Shown: piece by piece, positions 6,643-12,647 of the stretch
Numbering within the stretch: position 1 is the stretch's first letter
Layout: every line of letters begins with the position of its first letter
Assembly: GCA_016201085.1 (NCBI GenBank)
Contig: JACQDO010000291.1
Span: 1-12,647 of the forward strand
Source of the DNA: Hyphomicrobiales bacterium
Lineage (GTDB): Bacteria > Pseudomonadota > Alphaproteobacteria > Rhizobiales > Xanthobacteraceae
Reading direction: 5' to 3'
Length of the DNA stretch: 12,647 nt
The notes under the pieces: model-generated
What the model was told of the DNA's origin: nothing
The model's database searches: none
The model's input: only the letters and a program-made list of their open reading frames with translations
Program-made: the position numbers and the translations under genes

Positions 6643-7425
6643 CTAGAAGCCGAACTGTTCGCTCAGAATGCGCTCGTCGAGATTATGGCCGGGATCGAAC
6701 AGCATATTGAGCGAAATCGCGTGGTCCATGCTGACGTCGACGCGGCGCACCGAGCGCACCTCGTCCGAATCGGCGACCTCGGCCACCGGCCGCTTGTCGA
6801 CGTCCATGACCTCGATGCTGACCTTGGACTTGTCCGGCAGCAGCGCGCCGCGCCAGCGCCGCGGCCGGAACGGGCTGATGGCGGTGAGCGCGAGCAGCGG
6901 CGCATTGATCGGAATGATCGGTCCCTGCACCGACAGGTTATAGGCGGTGGAGCCGGCCGGCGTCGCCACCAGCACGCCGTCGGCGACCAGCTCGGCCAGC
7001 CGCTCCTGCTCGTCGATCAGGATGCGCAGGTGTGCCGCCTGCGCGGTCTGGCGGAACAGCGAGACTTCGTTGATGGCGCGATGCTCGCGCACGTGGCCTT
7101 GCACATCGAGGGTACGCATCAGCAGCGGATGCATGACGGGGATATGCGCGGCCGCCAGCCGCTCAAGCAGGCCGTCGAGCGAAAAATCGTTCATCAGGAA
7201 GCCGACGGTGCCACGATGCATGCCGTAAATCGGCTTGCCTGACATCATGTACTTGTGCAGGGTTTGCAGCATCAGCCCGTCGCCGCCGAGCGCCACGATC
7301 ACGTCGGCTTGGGTCGGATCGACATTGCCATAGCGCGCGGCGAGCTGCGCATAGGCCTCGCGCGCCTCCGGCGTCTGGCTGGCGACGAAGGCGATGTTCT
7401 GGAAACTCGGGGCCTGCCGGCTCAT
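6643..7425 (-). CDS. nadK: NAD kinase
   Basis: The 260-residue cytoplasmic enzyme phosphorylates NAD+ to NADP+ with ATP. The GGDG motif (residues 47-50, in [15 protein letters not shown]) supplies the catalytic Asp and phosphate-binding glycines. NE (119-120, in RAINEVSL) and [21 protein letters not shown] (from 149) are the other family signatures. Length is normal for the short alphaproteobacterial form. The start ATG at 7423-7425 follows a moderate AGGT at ~8 bases. Its start codon is only 19 bases from that of the divergent cutA, so promoter elements of each gene must lie partly inside the other. It is an essential-type core gene. Confidence 0.95.
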   Translation of the reverse strand: MSRQAPSFQNIAFVASQTPEAREAYAQLAARYGNVDPTQADVIVALGGDGLMLQTLHKYMMSGKPIYGMHRGTVGFLMNDFSLDGLLERLAAAHIPVMHPLLMRTLDVQGHVREHRAINEVSLFRQTAQAAHLRILIDEQERLAELVADGVLVATPAGSTAYNLSVQGPIIPINAPLLALTAISPFRPRRWRGALLPDKSKVSIEVMDVDKRPVAEVADSDEVRSVRRVDVSMDHAISLNMLFDPGHNLDERILSEQFGF

Positions 7426-7444
7426 GAAAAAGGACCTGACCTCA

Positions 7445-7777
7445 ATGGAACGCGCGGTGCTCGTCTATACGACTTGGCCCTCGATTGTCGAGGCGGAGCG
7501 GGCAGGGCGGATCATCGTCGAGCGACGGCTGGCCGCCTGCGTCAATATCCTGCCGGGCATGATCTCGCATTATTGGTGGGAGGGCAAAATCGAGCGGGCG
7601 GAGGAGGCGGTCATGATCGTCAAAACGCGCGCCGCGCGGGCCGAAGCCGTGCGCCAGGCGGTGAAAGAAATGCACAGCTACAAGGTGCCGGCGATCATGG
7701 TTTTACCGGTCGAAAACGTCGATCCGGACTATCACGCCTGGATCGTGCAGGAGACCGCCGCGGCGAAGGCGCCTTGA
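7445..7777 (+). CDS. cutA: Divalent-ion tolerance protein CutA (CutA1)
   Basis: The 110-residue product matches CutA1 end to end: VYTTWPS at the start, [16 protein letters not shown], the hallmark [19 protein letters not shown], and PAIMVLPV...DPDYHAWI. CutA1 forms very stable ferredoxin-like trimers related to PII proteins and was first linked to copper tolerance; its exact role is unsettled. ATG 7445 gives the usual length and has AAGGA 10 bases upstream. ATGs at 7394 and 7424 are in frame, but the region they add overlaps the start of nadK and is not conserved-looking. A single cysteine (C32) sits at the conserved position. Confidence 0.93.
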   Translation: MERAVLVYTTWPSIVEAERAGRIIVERRLAACVNILPGMISHYWWEGKIERAEEAVMIVKTRAARAEAVRQAVKEMHSYKVPAIMVLPVENVDPDYHAWIVQETAAAKAP

Positions 7778-7800
7778 TCGCCGCCTTGTCTTATTAATTA
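7766..7800 (+). terminator. Probable terminator of cutA
   Basis: AAGGCG (7766-7771) pairs with CGCCTT (7782-7787) over a 10-base loop that includes the cutA stop codon. A T-rich run follows (GTCTTATTAATTA). It is short-stemmed but well placed. The AT-rich patch 7788-7811 is striking in this GC-rich DNA; nothing else is recognisable in the 7812-7990 gap. Confidence 0.45.
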
Positions 7801-7997
7801 CAAATAATTTAGCCGCGCCACGATCCGGCCCGCTTTCCGACACCGCCGCGCACCGCTGTTTGAACGGGCGCTAACGGCGCACTTCAGAGCCGGTTCAGTG
7901 GCGATCTCGCATAGTCCCGGGCAACGGTCGGCTTGCCGCCGATCGGCCGAATTCAAATCCGGGTTTACGGGACCCATTGAGCAAGAGGATGACGACC

Positions 7998-8267
7998 ATG
8001 TTGAGAACACTCGCCGCCGCCGCTGTCGCGGTCAGCCTGATCGCCGGCCCGGTGCTGGCGCAAGGCCCCGCTGCCGGTACTAGCGCGCCGACGACCACCA
8101 GTCAGCCGGCGAAAGCCGATGCCAGGAAGACCGTCACTATCGAGCACGTGAAGAAACATCACGTCGGCAAGAAGCACGCGGTCAAGGTGGTGAAGCACGT
8201 GAAGCACAAGAAGCACTTCAAGCATGTGAAGCGCGTGAAGCACCCGACCGAGAAGACGCGCGGCTAA
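7998..8267 (+). CDS. Small secreted His/Lys-rich protein
   Basis: The 89-residue product has a Sec signal peptide (MLRTLAAAAVAVSLIAGPVLA, cut after A21), a short Ala/Thr/Ser/Pro linker, and a strongly basic tail. Residues 50-89 contain 9 His and 13 Lys in KH, KKH and VKH units (for example KHVKHKKHFKHVKRVKH), encoded by near-repeats of GTGAAGCAC. ATG 7998 is chosen: AAGAGG (7983-7988) is 9 bases upstream, while the ATG at 7989 directly abuts it. The repeat texture recalls acid-shock Asr proteins and metal-binding His-rich proteins, but I cannot assign a family. It would act in the periplasm or outside the cell. It lies upstream of, and probably outside, the cobalamin riboswitch unit. Confidence 0.75.
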   Translation: MLRTLAAAAVAVSLIAGPVLAQGPAAGTSAPTTTSQPAKADARKTVTIEHVKKHHVGKKHAVKVVKHVKHKKHFKHVKRVKHPTEKTRG

Positions 8268-8332
8268 CCGCCGTTTCATCGCATCGCGGTAAACGAGCAG
8301 GCGTCGCCGGCACAATCTCAGTGCGGCGGCGC

Positions 8333-8363
8333 TTGACTCGTCCTTGCGTTCAGTGGGAACATT
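8333..8363 (+). promoter_or_regulatory. Possible promoter of the riboswitch-receptor unit
   Basis: TTGACT at 8333-8338, preceded by C, is a good -35 element. The matching -10 is poor (AACATT at 8358-8363, spacing 19). Start of transcription near 8370 would coincide with the first pair of the aptamer, which supports it. Confidence 0.35.
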
Positions 8364-8368
8364 TTACC

Positions 8369-8549
8369 GTGCTGGTTCCCCGGGTCAGACCGGGGACGAA
8401 AGAGGGAACACGGATACCGCATCTGTCGCGGCAATCCGTGGCTGCCCCCGCAACTGTGAGCGGCGAGCCCGCGTCATACGGCCACTGGGCAACTGGGAAG
8501 GCCGGACGCAACTGGGTGACGACCCGCGAGCCAGGAGACCTGCCAGCGC
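8369..8549 (+). promoter_or_regulatory. Cobalamin (B12) riboswitch aptamer
   Basis: All main conserved segments occur in order: GGTTCC (8374-8379), GGGAACACGG (8404-8413), GCTGCCCCCGCAACTGTGAG (8441-8460), the GCCACTG...GGGAAGGC segment (8481-8502), GACGACCCGCGAG and the B12 box GAGCCAGGAGACCTGCC (8528-8544). A closing helix GUGCUGG (8369-8375) with CCAGCGC (8543-8549) fits seven pairs. The L4-side arm is enlarged by an extra CCGC...GCGG hairpin. In this class adenosylcobalamin binding switches off the downstream gene, here a TonB-dependent receptor. There is no T-tailed terminator before the start codon, so control is probably at translation. Confidence 0.93.
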
Positions 8550-8772
8550 AGTCACCCAACCGGTGGACGGGGCGTCCATACGGAGCGGTCTTCGCAGCGG
8601 TGACATCAATGCCGGTGCGAAAGCCGTGAGAGAAATCCTCCCACGACTTCGGAATTGGTGAGCGTCGCGCGTCAACGTTGTTGCGTGTTCCGTTCATGCC
8701 TCCTTCGCATCGGGTTTGGGTCCACCCGCCGCGCACGCGTACTCGCGTGCGCAAACGAAGGAACGTTGCGTC
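8550..8772 (+). promoter_or_regulatory. Riboswitch expression platform and leader
   Basis: This 223-base stretch between aptamer and start codon has no credible gene. It holds GTCACCCA (8551-8558), which is perfectly complementary to TGGGTGAC (8513-8520) inside the aptamer. It also holds a small hairpin TGGACG/CGTCCA (8564-8578), a perfect 9-base-pair hairpin GCGCACGCG/CGCGTGCGC (8731-8752), and TCCTTCG (8701-8707), which is the exact complement of CGAAGGA (8756-8762) covering the Shine-Dalgarno of the receptor gene. These could make up a translational off-state. Confidence 0.55.
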
Positions 8773-10830
8773 ATGGGAATTCAACTCAGATTCAGCATAG
8801 CGCTTGCACTGACCGTACTGCTGGCGCAGACCGCGAGCGCGCAAGACTCATCGCAAGACAACAAGGTGATATTGCCGCCGATCGACGTCTCGTCGAGCCG
8901 GCTCGGGGGCGGCATCGCCGGCTCATCGACCAGCGTGATCACCGCCGAGGATATCGCCCGCTCGCCGAGCGAATCGTTGCAAGACGTCATTGGGCGCGAA
9001 GTCGGCGTGCAAACCTGGAACTTGTTCGGCGGCGTGAATGGCGCCGGCTCCACCGTCGATATGCGCGGGTTTGGCGCGGCTGCCGGCTCCAACACCTTGG
9101 TGCTCATCAACGGGCGGCGCCTCAACGACATCGACATGGCGAATGTCAATTTCGCCGCCATTCCGCGCAACAGCATCGAGCGCATTGAAATCACCCGCGG
9201 CAACAGCGGCGCGGTGCTCTATGGCGACAATGTCGCCGGCGGCGTGATCAACATCATCACCAAGACGGCGGTGGCGCAGCCGCCGACGGCGCGGATCGAG
9301 AGCGCATTAGGCTCGTTCCGCCGCGCCGAGGGAAATGCATCGGCAAGCGGGTCGTCGGGACCGTGGTCGGCTTCGCTCTATGGCAGCGCGCTGTCGACGG
9401 ACGGTTACCGCGTCAACAATGCGACGCGGCAGCATAGCGGCGTCGCCGATTTCCGCTACACGACGCAGGAGGGGAGCGCCTATCTGAACCTTACCGCCCA
9501 CGATCAGCGGCTCGGCTTGCCGGGAGCGCGGCGCGTCGACGCCATTACCGGTCTCAATCAATTGGAGAGCGATCGGCGCGGCGCTACGACGCCGTTCGAT
9601 TACGCCAATACCCGGGGCTCCAGCCTAACGGCGGGCGTGACGCGCAATCTGTGGGCGGGAACCGAGCTGATCGTGGACGGAGGATTGCGCTTCCGCAACG
9701 ACACGGCGGCGGCGTTTCTCGGCGGGTTCGACAATTTTCTGACGACCGGCTTGACGACCGGTTCGGTTACGCCGCGCATAACCAGCGAGCATACGCTGTT
9801 CGGCTTGCCGTCCAAGGTTATCGCCGGCATCGACTTCTACGATTCGATTTATCAGCAGGATCGTGGACTGCATCAGGGCGATCCGCCGATCCATAGCTAC
9901 CGCCTGCGACAGCGCACGCTGGCCGGCTACGGGCAGGACACCATTGCGCTGCTGCCGACCACCGATCTGGCGTTCGGCGCCCGCGTGCAGCAGCATCGCA
10001 TCGTTGCCTCCGACGTGTTCGATCCGGCCGCGCCGACCGCGCCTTTTGCGTTTGAGCTTGGCGGGCTGCCGCTCGACCAGACCGAAACCAATAAAGCGTG
10101 GCATGTCGGCATCGAGCATCGTTTCAACGGCATGGTCGCCATCTTCGGCCGCGCCGCGCAGAGTTTCCGCACGCCGAATGTGGACGAGCGGGTCGGCATG
10201 GCGCCTTTCGCCACCCCGACGAATTTCGATCTGCGCACGCAGACCTCGCGCGATATCGAAGGCGGTTTGCGCTTCACGTTCGCCAGACTCGGTGCGCAAT
10301 GGAGCGTTTACGACATGGAGTTGAAGGACGAGCTGCATTTCAGCCCCGCGACCTTCACCAACACGAACCTCGATCCGACGCGCCGCTATGGCTCCGAATT
10401 GAGTGCCAAGTATCAACTCAGCGACAATGCGCGGCTGACGGGCGGGGCCAGTTACACGCGGGCGGTCTTTCGCGAGGGACCGTTTACCGGCAGCGATGTG
10501 CCCCTGGTCTCGCGCTGGACCGGCAATATCGGCGGTTCGTGGGATATCTGGCAGAAATATCTGACCTTCGACGGCATCGTGCGCTACGTCGGTCCGCGCC
10601 GCATGGATAACGATCAGACCAATCTGCAACCCATGATCCCGCCGCATACGGTGGTCGACGTGCGACTCGGTGGCGTGGTGGATAGGTTCACCTGGTCGGT
10701 GTCGGTGCAGAATCTGTTCAACTCGCTTTATTTCGACTATGCGGCGGCGAGCGCGTTCACCATCGGAACGTACAATGCCTATCCGCTGCCCGGACGAACC
10801 TTCATGGTGAAGGCCGGCGCCACGTTTTAA
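8773..10830 (+). CDS. TonB-dependent outer-membrane receptor, BtuB-type (cobalamin uptake)
   Basis: The 685-residue protein has a signal peptide (MGIQLRFSIALALTVLLAQ, cut near ASA-Q, residue 23). A TonB-box-like ILPPIDVSSSR lies at ~33-43. The plug domain spans ~50-165, with DMRGFG (96-101), NTLVLINGRRLND (107-119) and IPRNSIERIEITRG...VLYGDNVAGGVINIITK (130-164). The rest is a 22-strand-type barrel, and it ends in aromatic Phe after MVKAGATF, the usual outer-membrane insertion signal. ATG 8773 has AAGGA 10 bases upstream; the upstream in-frame TTG at 8716 would put a non-signal peptide in front. Regulation by the cobalamin riboswitch points to corrinoid import, powered by TonB-ExbBD. No BtuCDF transporter is encoded in the window. 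Receptor class is certain, ligand is inferred from the riboswitch. Confidence 0.9.
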   Translation: MGIQLRFSIALALTVLLAQTASAQDSSQDNKVILPPIDVSSSRLGGGIAGSSTSVITAEDIARSPSESLQDVIGREVGVQTWNLFGGVNGAGSTVDMRGFGAAAGSNTLVLINGRRLNDIDMANVNFAAIPRNSIERIEITRGNSGAVLYGDNVAGGVINIITKTAVAQPPTARIESALGSFRRAEGNASASGSSGPWSASLYGSALSTDGYRVNNATRQHSGVADFRYTTQEGSAYLNLTAHDQRLGLPGARRVDAITGLNQLESDRRGATTPFDYANTRGSSLTAGVTRNLWAGTELIVDGGLRFRNDTAAAFLGGFDNFLTTGLTTGSVTPRITSEHTLFGLPSKVIAGIDFYDSIYQQDRGLHQGDPPIHSYRLRQRTLAGYGQDTIALLPTTDLAFGARVQQHRIVASDVFDPAAPTAPFAFELGGLPLDQTETNKAWHVGIEHRFNGMVAIFGRAAQSFRTPNVDERVGMAPFATPTNFDLRTQTSRDIEGGLRFTFARLGAQWSVYDMELKDELHFSPATFTNTNLDPTRRYGSELSAKYQLSDNARLTGGASYTRAVFREGPFTGSDVPLVSRWTGNIGGSWDIWQKYLTFDGIVRYVGPRRMDNDQTNLQPMIPPHTVVDVRLGGVVDRFTWSVSVQNLFNSLYFDYAAASAFTIGTYNAYPLPGRTFMVKAGATF

Positions 10831-10883
10831 AACGGCGCGAGCTCGACTTCATCCGCTAGACTTCGTTCCGCAGAGACATATCG

Positions 10884-10907
10884 AAGGCCGCCCGGTGGGC
10901 GGCCTTT
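10884..10907 (+). terminator. Strong hairpin terminator after the receptor gene
   Basis: AAGGCCGCCC (10884-10893) pairs perfectly with GGGCGGCCTT (10897-10906) around a 3-base loop and is followed by T. It lies 53 bases after the receptor stop and 38 bases from the end of the convergent Bug gene, so it may serve both strands, though neither side has a long T-tract. Confidence 0.7.
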
Positions 10908-10944
10908 ACGTTCGGTGCGCGGACATGATCGCCGATCTTGCGTG

Positions 10945-11922
10945 TTAATTCTGGTCGGCCTTGATGTTGTTGTCCTTCACCACCTTGCCCCAGACCCGCA
11001 TTTGATTGGCGAGAAATTCGCGCTCGACCTCGGGGCCGCCCAAGGTCAACGAGACCTGCTGGGTCTCGATCAATTGCTTGGCGATACGCTCCTCGCGCAA
11101 GGTTGCCGCCATCTCGTTGCCGAAGCGTTCGACGATCGGTTTCGGCGTTCCCGCCGGCGCGAAGATGCCCCACCAGGCGTAGGCCTCGAAATCGGGAAAA
11201 CCGCTCTCGGCCACGGTCGGCACGCTGGTGAGGAATTGATTGCGGGTCTTCCCGGTTTGCACGATGGCGCGCATGGTGCCGACACCGACCTGCGGCATTG
11301 ACAACGCGGTGCTGCCGACCAGAAGATCGACATGGCCGGCGACCGCGTCGTTCATCGCCGGCCCGCCGCCGCGATAGGGCACGTGCGTAAGCTTGACGCC
11401 GGCCCGTTGCGCCAGCAGCGCCATCGCCAGATGGCCGACGCTGCCGCTGCCGACCGAGGCATAGCTGACGGTGCCGGGCTTCGCCTTGGCGGTAGCAAGG
11501 ACATCGGCCAGCGTGTTGTAGGGTTTCGCCTTGGCGGTCGAGATCAGATAGGGCGCGGTGCCGATCAGCAGCACCGGATCGAGATCCTTCTCGGTATCGT
11601 AGGGCAGGCTGGGCAGTACGAACGGATTGGCGGCATGGTTGTCGAACACCGCCAGCCATGTGCCGCCATCGGCCGGCGACTTGGCGACCGCGGCGGTGCC
11701 GACGCTGCCGGAGGCACCCGACCGGTTTTCGATGACGATGGTCGTGTTCAGGCGCTGTTGCAGCCCCGGCTGAATGAGCCGCATCATCGCATCGGTCGAT
11801 CCGCCCGGCGGATAGGCGACGACGAGTCTGATATTGCTCGGCGGCCAGGCTGGCGTCTGGGCCTGAGCGGCCAATGGCGCCGTGATGGCGCCCAGCACAA
11901 TCGTGCGTCGTGAGAGCTTCAT
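10945..11922 (-). CDS. Bug family (tripartite tricarboxylate transporter) substrate-binding protein
   Basis: The 325-residue periplasmic receptor shows the family hallmarks LVVAYPPGGSTDAMMRLIQP (33-52), VIENRSGASGSVGTAAVAKSPADG (63-86), SYASVGSGSVGHLAMALL and THVPYRGGGPAMNDAVAGHVDLL. The N-terminus MKLSRRTIVLGAITAPLAAQAQ is a signal peptide cut near residue 21; the SRRTIVL stretch is compatible with Tat export. GAGGG lies 5 bases before ATG 11922. Bug proteins bind carboxylates, aromatic acids or nicotinate-like compounds and feed TctAB permeases, but many exist as orphans, as here: no tctA or tctB is in the window. Substrate cannot be told from sequence. Confidence 0.93.
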   Translation of the reverse strand: MKLSRRTIVLGAITAPLAAQAQTPAWPPSNIRLVVAYPPGGSTDAMMRLIQPGLQQRLNTTIVIENRSGASGSVGTAAVAKSPADGGTWLAVFDNHAANPFVLPSLPYDTEKDLDPVLLIGTAPYLISTAKAKPYNTLADVLATAKAKPGTVSYASVGSGSVGHLAMALLAQRAGVKLTHVPYRGGGPAMNDAVAGHVDLLVGSTALSMPQVGVGTMRAIVQTGKTRNQFLTSVPTVAESGFPDFEAYAWWGIFAPAGTPKPIVERFGNEMAATLREERIAKQLIETQQVSLTLGGPEVEREFLANQMRVWGKVVKDNNIKADQN

Positions 11923-11937
11923 GGGTTCCCTCGCTCG

Positions 11938-11965
11938 ATATTATTTTATTGCCGCCAGCATACAA
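11938..11965 (-). promoter_or_regulatory. Possible sigma-70-type promoter of the Bug gene
   Basis: On the minus strand TTGTAT (11965-11960), 16 bases, TAATAT (11943-11938). The region is AT-rich compared with its surroundings and lies directly upstream of the ribosome binding site. Four of six matches in each box. Confidence 0.35.
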
Positions 11966-12061
11966 TTGTTCCTTGCAATGCGCACCGTATCCCTGGCCGA
12001 TCTCGCGCCAGCCGCTATGATCGCGACCGGCTGCTTCGGCAGGCGGGTGCGGAGACGACGA

Positions 12062-12496
12062 ATGCGATGGGTGGTGCTGTTGGCGGTGCTCGTGCTGGGC
12101 GGCTGTGCCAGCGATATCGGACCGAGCCCGGCTGAATTGAGACAGCAATGGGAGGCGCAGAATATCGTCCCGGCGGCCTACAAGGCCGACCTGATCGCCT
12201 TCATGCGCACCTATCTCAACGATCCGAGGCAAGTCCGTGGCGCGACGGTGTCGCAACCGCAACGCAAGACTGTCGGGCGGGGCGAGCGTTACGTGGTGTG
12301 CTTGCGTTACACCGAAGGCCGTAATGCCGGACAGAGGGAAGGCGTTGCCACCTTTGTGTCGGGCAAACTCGACCGATATTTCGATGTGACAAAGGGCAAG
12401 CTCGATCGCTCTATCGACCTGCCGGTGGAAGCCGGTGAGTTATGCAAGGATGCGGTGTTCGCGCCGTTTCCCGAACTGGAAAAGCTCACGCGCTAA
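12062..12496 (+). CDS. Small putative lipoprotein, unknown function
   Basis: The 144-residue product begins MRWVVLLAVLVLGGC, a lipoprotein signal with lipobox LGGC and lipidated C15. ATG 12062 has GGAG (12051-12054) 7 bases upstream. The mature part has an N-terminal helical region (ELRQQWEAQNIVPAAYKADLIAFMRTYLNDPRQVRGA) and a short beta-rich end with RYVVCLRYTEGR...GVATFVSGKLDRYFD, then C-terminal PFPELEKL. Similar small lipoproteins are widespread in Rhizobiales, always annotated as hypothetical as far as I recall. Divergent from the Bug gene with a 139-base shared upstream region. Function is not known. Confidence 0.8.
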   Translation: MRWVVLLAVLVLGGCASDIGPSPAELRQQWEAQNIVPAAYKADLIAFMRTYLNDPRQVRGATVSQPQRKTVGRGERYVVCLRYTEGRNAGQREGVATFVSGKLDRYFDVTKGKLDRSIDLPVEAGELCKDAVFAPFPELEKLTR

Positions 12497-12547
12497 CATC
12501 CATGCGAGCCAGCGGACGTCCCGGAGTGCATCCAGAGCACATGGCTC

Positions 12548-12577
12548 GCGCGGCCATAGGCCGGCTGATCGCCGCGC
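12548..12577. terminator. Inverted repeat, possible terminator after the lipoprotein gene
   Basis: GCGCGGC (12548-12554) pairs with GCCGCGC (12571-12577). An alternative inner hairpin CGGCC-ATA-GGCCG fits at 12551-12563. There is no T-tract. It lies 51 bases after the lipoprotein stop, between it and a possible convergent gene end. Confidence 0.35.
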
Positions 12578-12591
12578 TACTGAGTCGTCCG

Positions 12592-12647
12592 TTAAGAAGC
12601 CAATTTGAGTTTGGCGTGGATGGCGAACGCTCGCCACAGCGCGGCCA
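12592..12647 (-). CDS. Possible C-terminal end of a gene entering from the right edge
   Basis: On the minus strand the frame from the right edge reads AALWRAFAIHAKLKLAS and stops at TAA (12592-12594). The sequence looks protein-like (amphipathic, basic helix) and a gene is expected on this side of the inverted repeat. With only 17 codons no family can be named, and chance is not excluded. Confidence 0.3.
   Translation of the reverse strand, partial: AALWRAFAIHAKLKLAS

Noticed and set aside
7394..7444. N-terminal extension of CutA from ATG 7394 or 7424
   Set aside because: It would overlap nadK and add residues not found in the CutA family; ATG 7445 gives the normal length and has an AAGGA upstream.
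8143..8241. Short repeated GTGAAGCAC units as a possible CRISPR or microsatellite
   Set aside because: The units are in frame and encode the KH-rich tail of a secreted protein; there are no spacers.
8378..8400. CCCCGGG...CCGGGG palindrome resembling the repeats near 2056-2183
   Set aside because: It fits as an arm of the cobalamin aptamer between GGTTCC and GGGAAC, so no separate repeat is needed.
8609..8629. Six-codon open frame in the riboswitch leader (MPVRKP)
   Set aside because: No convincing ribosome binding site and too short to judge; probably chance.
8350..8844. 164-codon open frame antisense to the riboswitch
   Set aside because: It covers a conserved structured RNA and the receptor start. 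No recognisable protein features or ribosome binding site.
10856..12262. 468-codon open frame on the minus strand
   Set aside because: It runs through the Bug gene in another frame and across its promoter and the lipoprotein gene, with composition of a shadow frame.
12440..12637. 65-codon open frame on the minus strand at the right end
   Set aside because: It overlaps the C-terminus of the lipoprotein gene antisense and shows no protein-like features.

Overview
The window looks like a chromosomal segment of a GC-rich alphaproteobacterium, most likely in the Hyphomicrobiales (Bradyrhizobium / Rhodopseudomonas / Pseudolabrys-like). This rests on the gene families (DUF2336, DUF1236, a CutA/NAD kinase pair, a Bug-type solute receptor), an EcfG-like promoter, CtrA-like sites and paired GC-rich palindromes of a type common in Bradyrhizobiaceae. 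I see no insertion sequence, integrase, phage module, CRISPR array, tRNA or rRNA. Most of it reads as ordinary core and accessory chromosome.

Left part (1-3455). The C-terminal half of a lytic-transglycosylase-like protein enters from the left edge and is followed on the same strand by a DUF2336 protein. Converging on them is a two-gene operon on the minus strand: a CheY-like receiver protein with an unusual tail carrying two GP(D/E)RRR motifs, then a histidine phosphotransfer (Hpt) protein 16 bases further on. Two palindromes fill the gap between the convergent genes. Both outward promoter regions (upstream of DUF2336 and upstream of the receiver gene) hold a TTAA-N7-TTAA-like box with one mismatch, as expected for CtrA. 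This suggests, but does not prove, a shared cell-cycle or motility regulon.

Middle (3456-7777). A translationally coupled pair on the minus strand encodes a two-subunit molybdenum hydroxylase of the isoquinoline 1-oxidoreductase/nicotinate dehydrogenase type: a 2Fe-2S subunit and a molybdopterin subunit, with no FAD or cytochrome partner here. Divergent from it is a small secreted DUF1236-like protein behind a GGAAC-N17-CGTT promoter, which indicates general-stress-response (EcfG) control. A perfect 10-base inverted repeat has its right arm in the spacer of that promoter. NAD kinase (minus) and CutA (plus) are divergent, with only 19 bases between their start codons.

Right part (7778-12647). 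A small secreted His/Lys-rich protein precedes a 505-base non-coding stretch. That stretch contains a well-formed cobalamin riboswitch, an 8-base helix that could compete with the aptamer's closing helix, a long leader, a 9-base hairpin and a sequence complementary to the Shine-Dalgarno. It controls a BtuB-type TonB-dependent receptor, so this is the vitamin B12 uptake part of the window. A strong hairpin terminator separates the receptor from a lone Bug-family tricarboxylate/aromatic-acid-type periplasmic binding protein on the minus strand. A small lipoprotein gene and possibly the end of another minus-strand gene close the window.

The least explained points are the riboswitch expression platform, the promoter and inverted repeat in front of the DUF1236 gene, the doubled Arg-rich tail of the receiver protein, and the His/Lys-rich secreted protein. 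None of them by itself amounts to a demonstrated new system.
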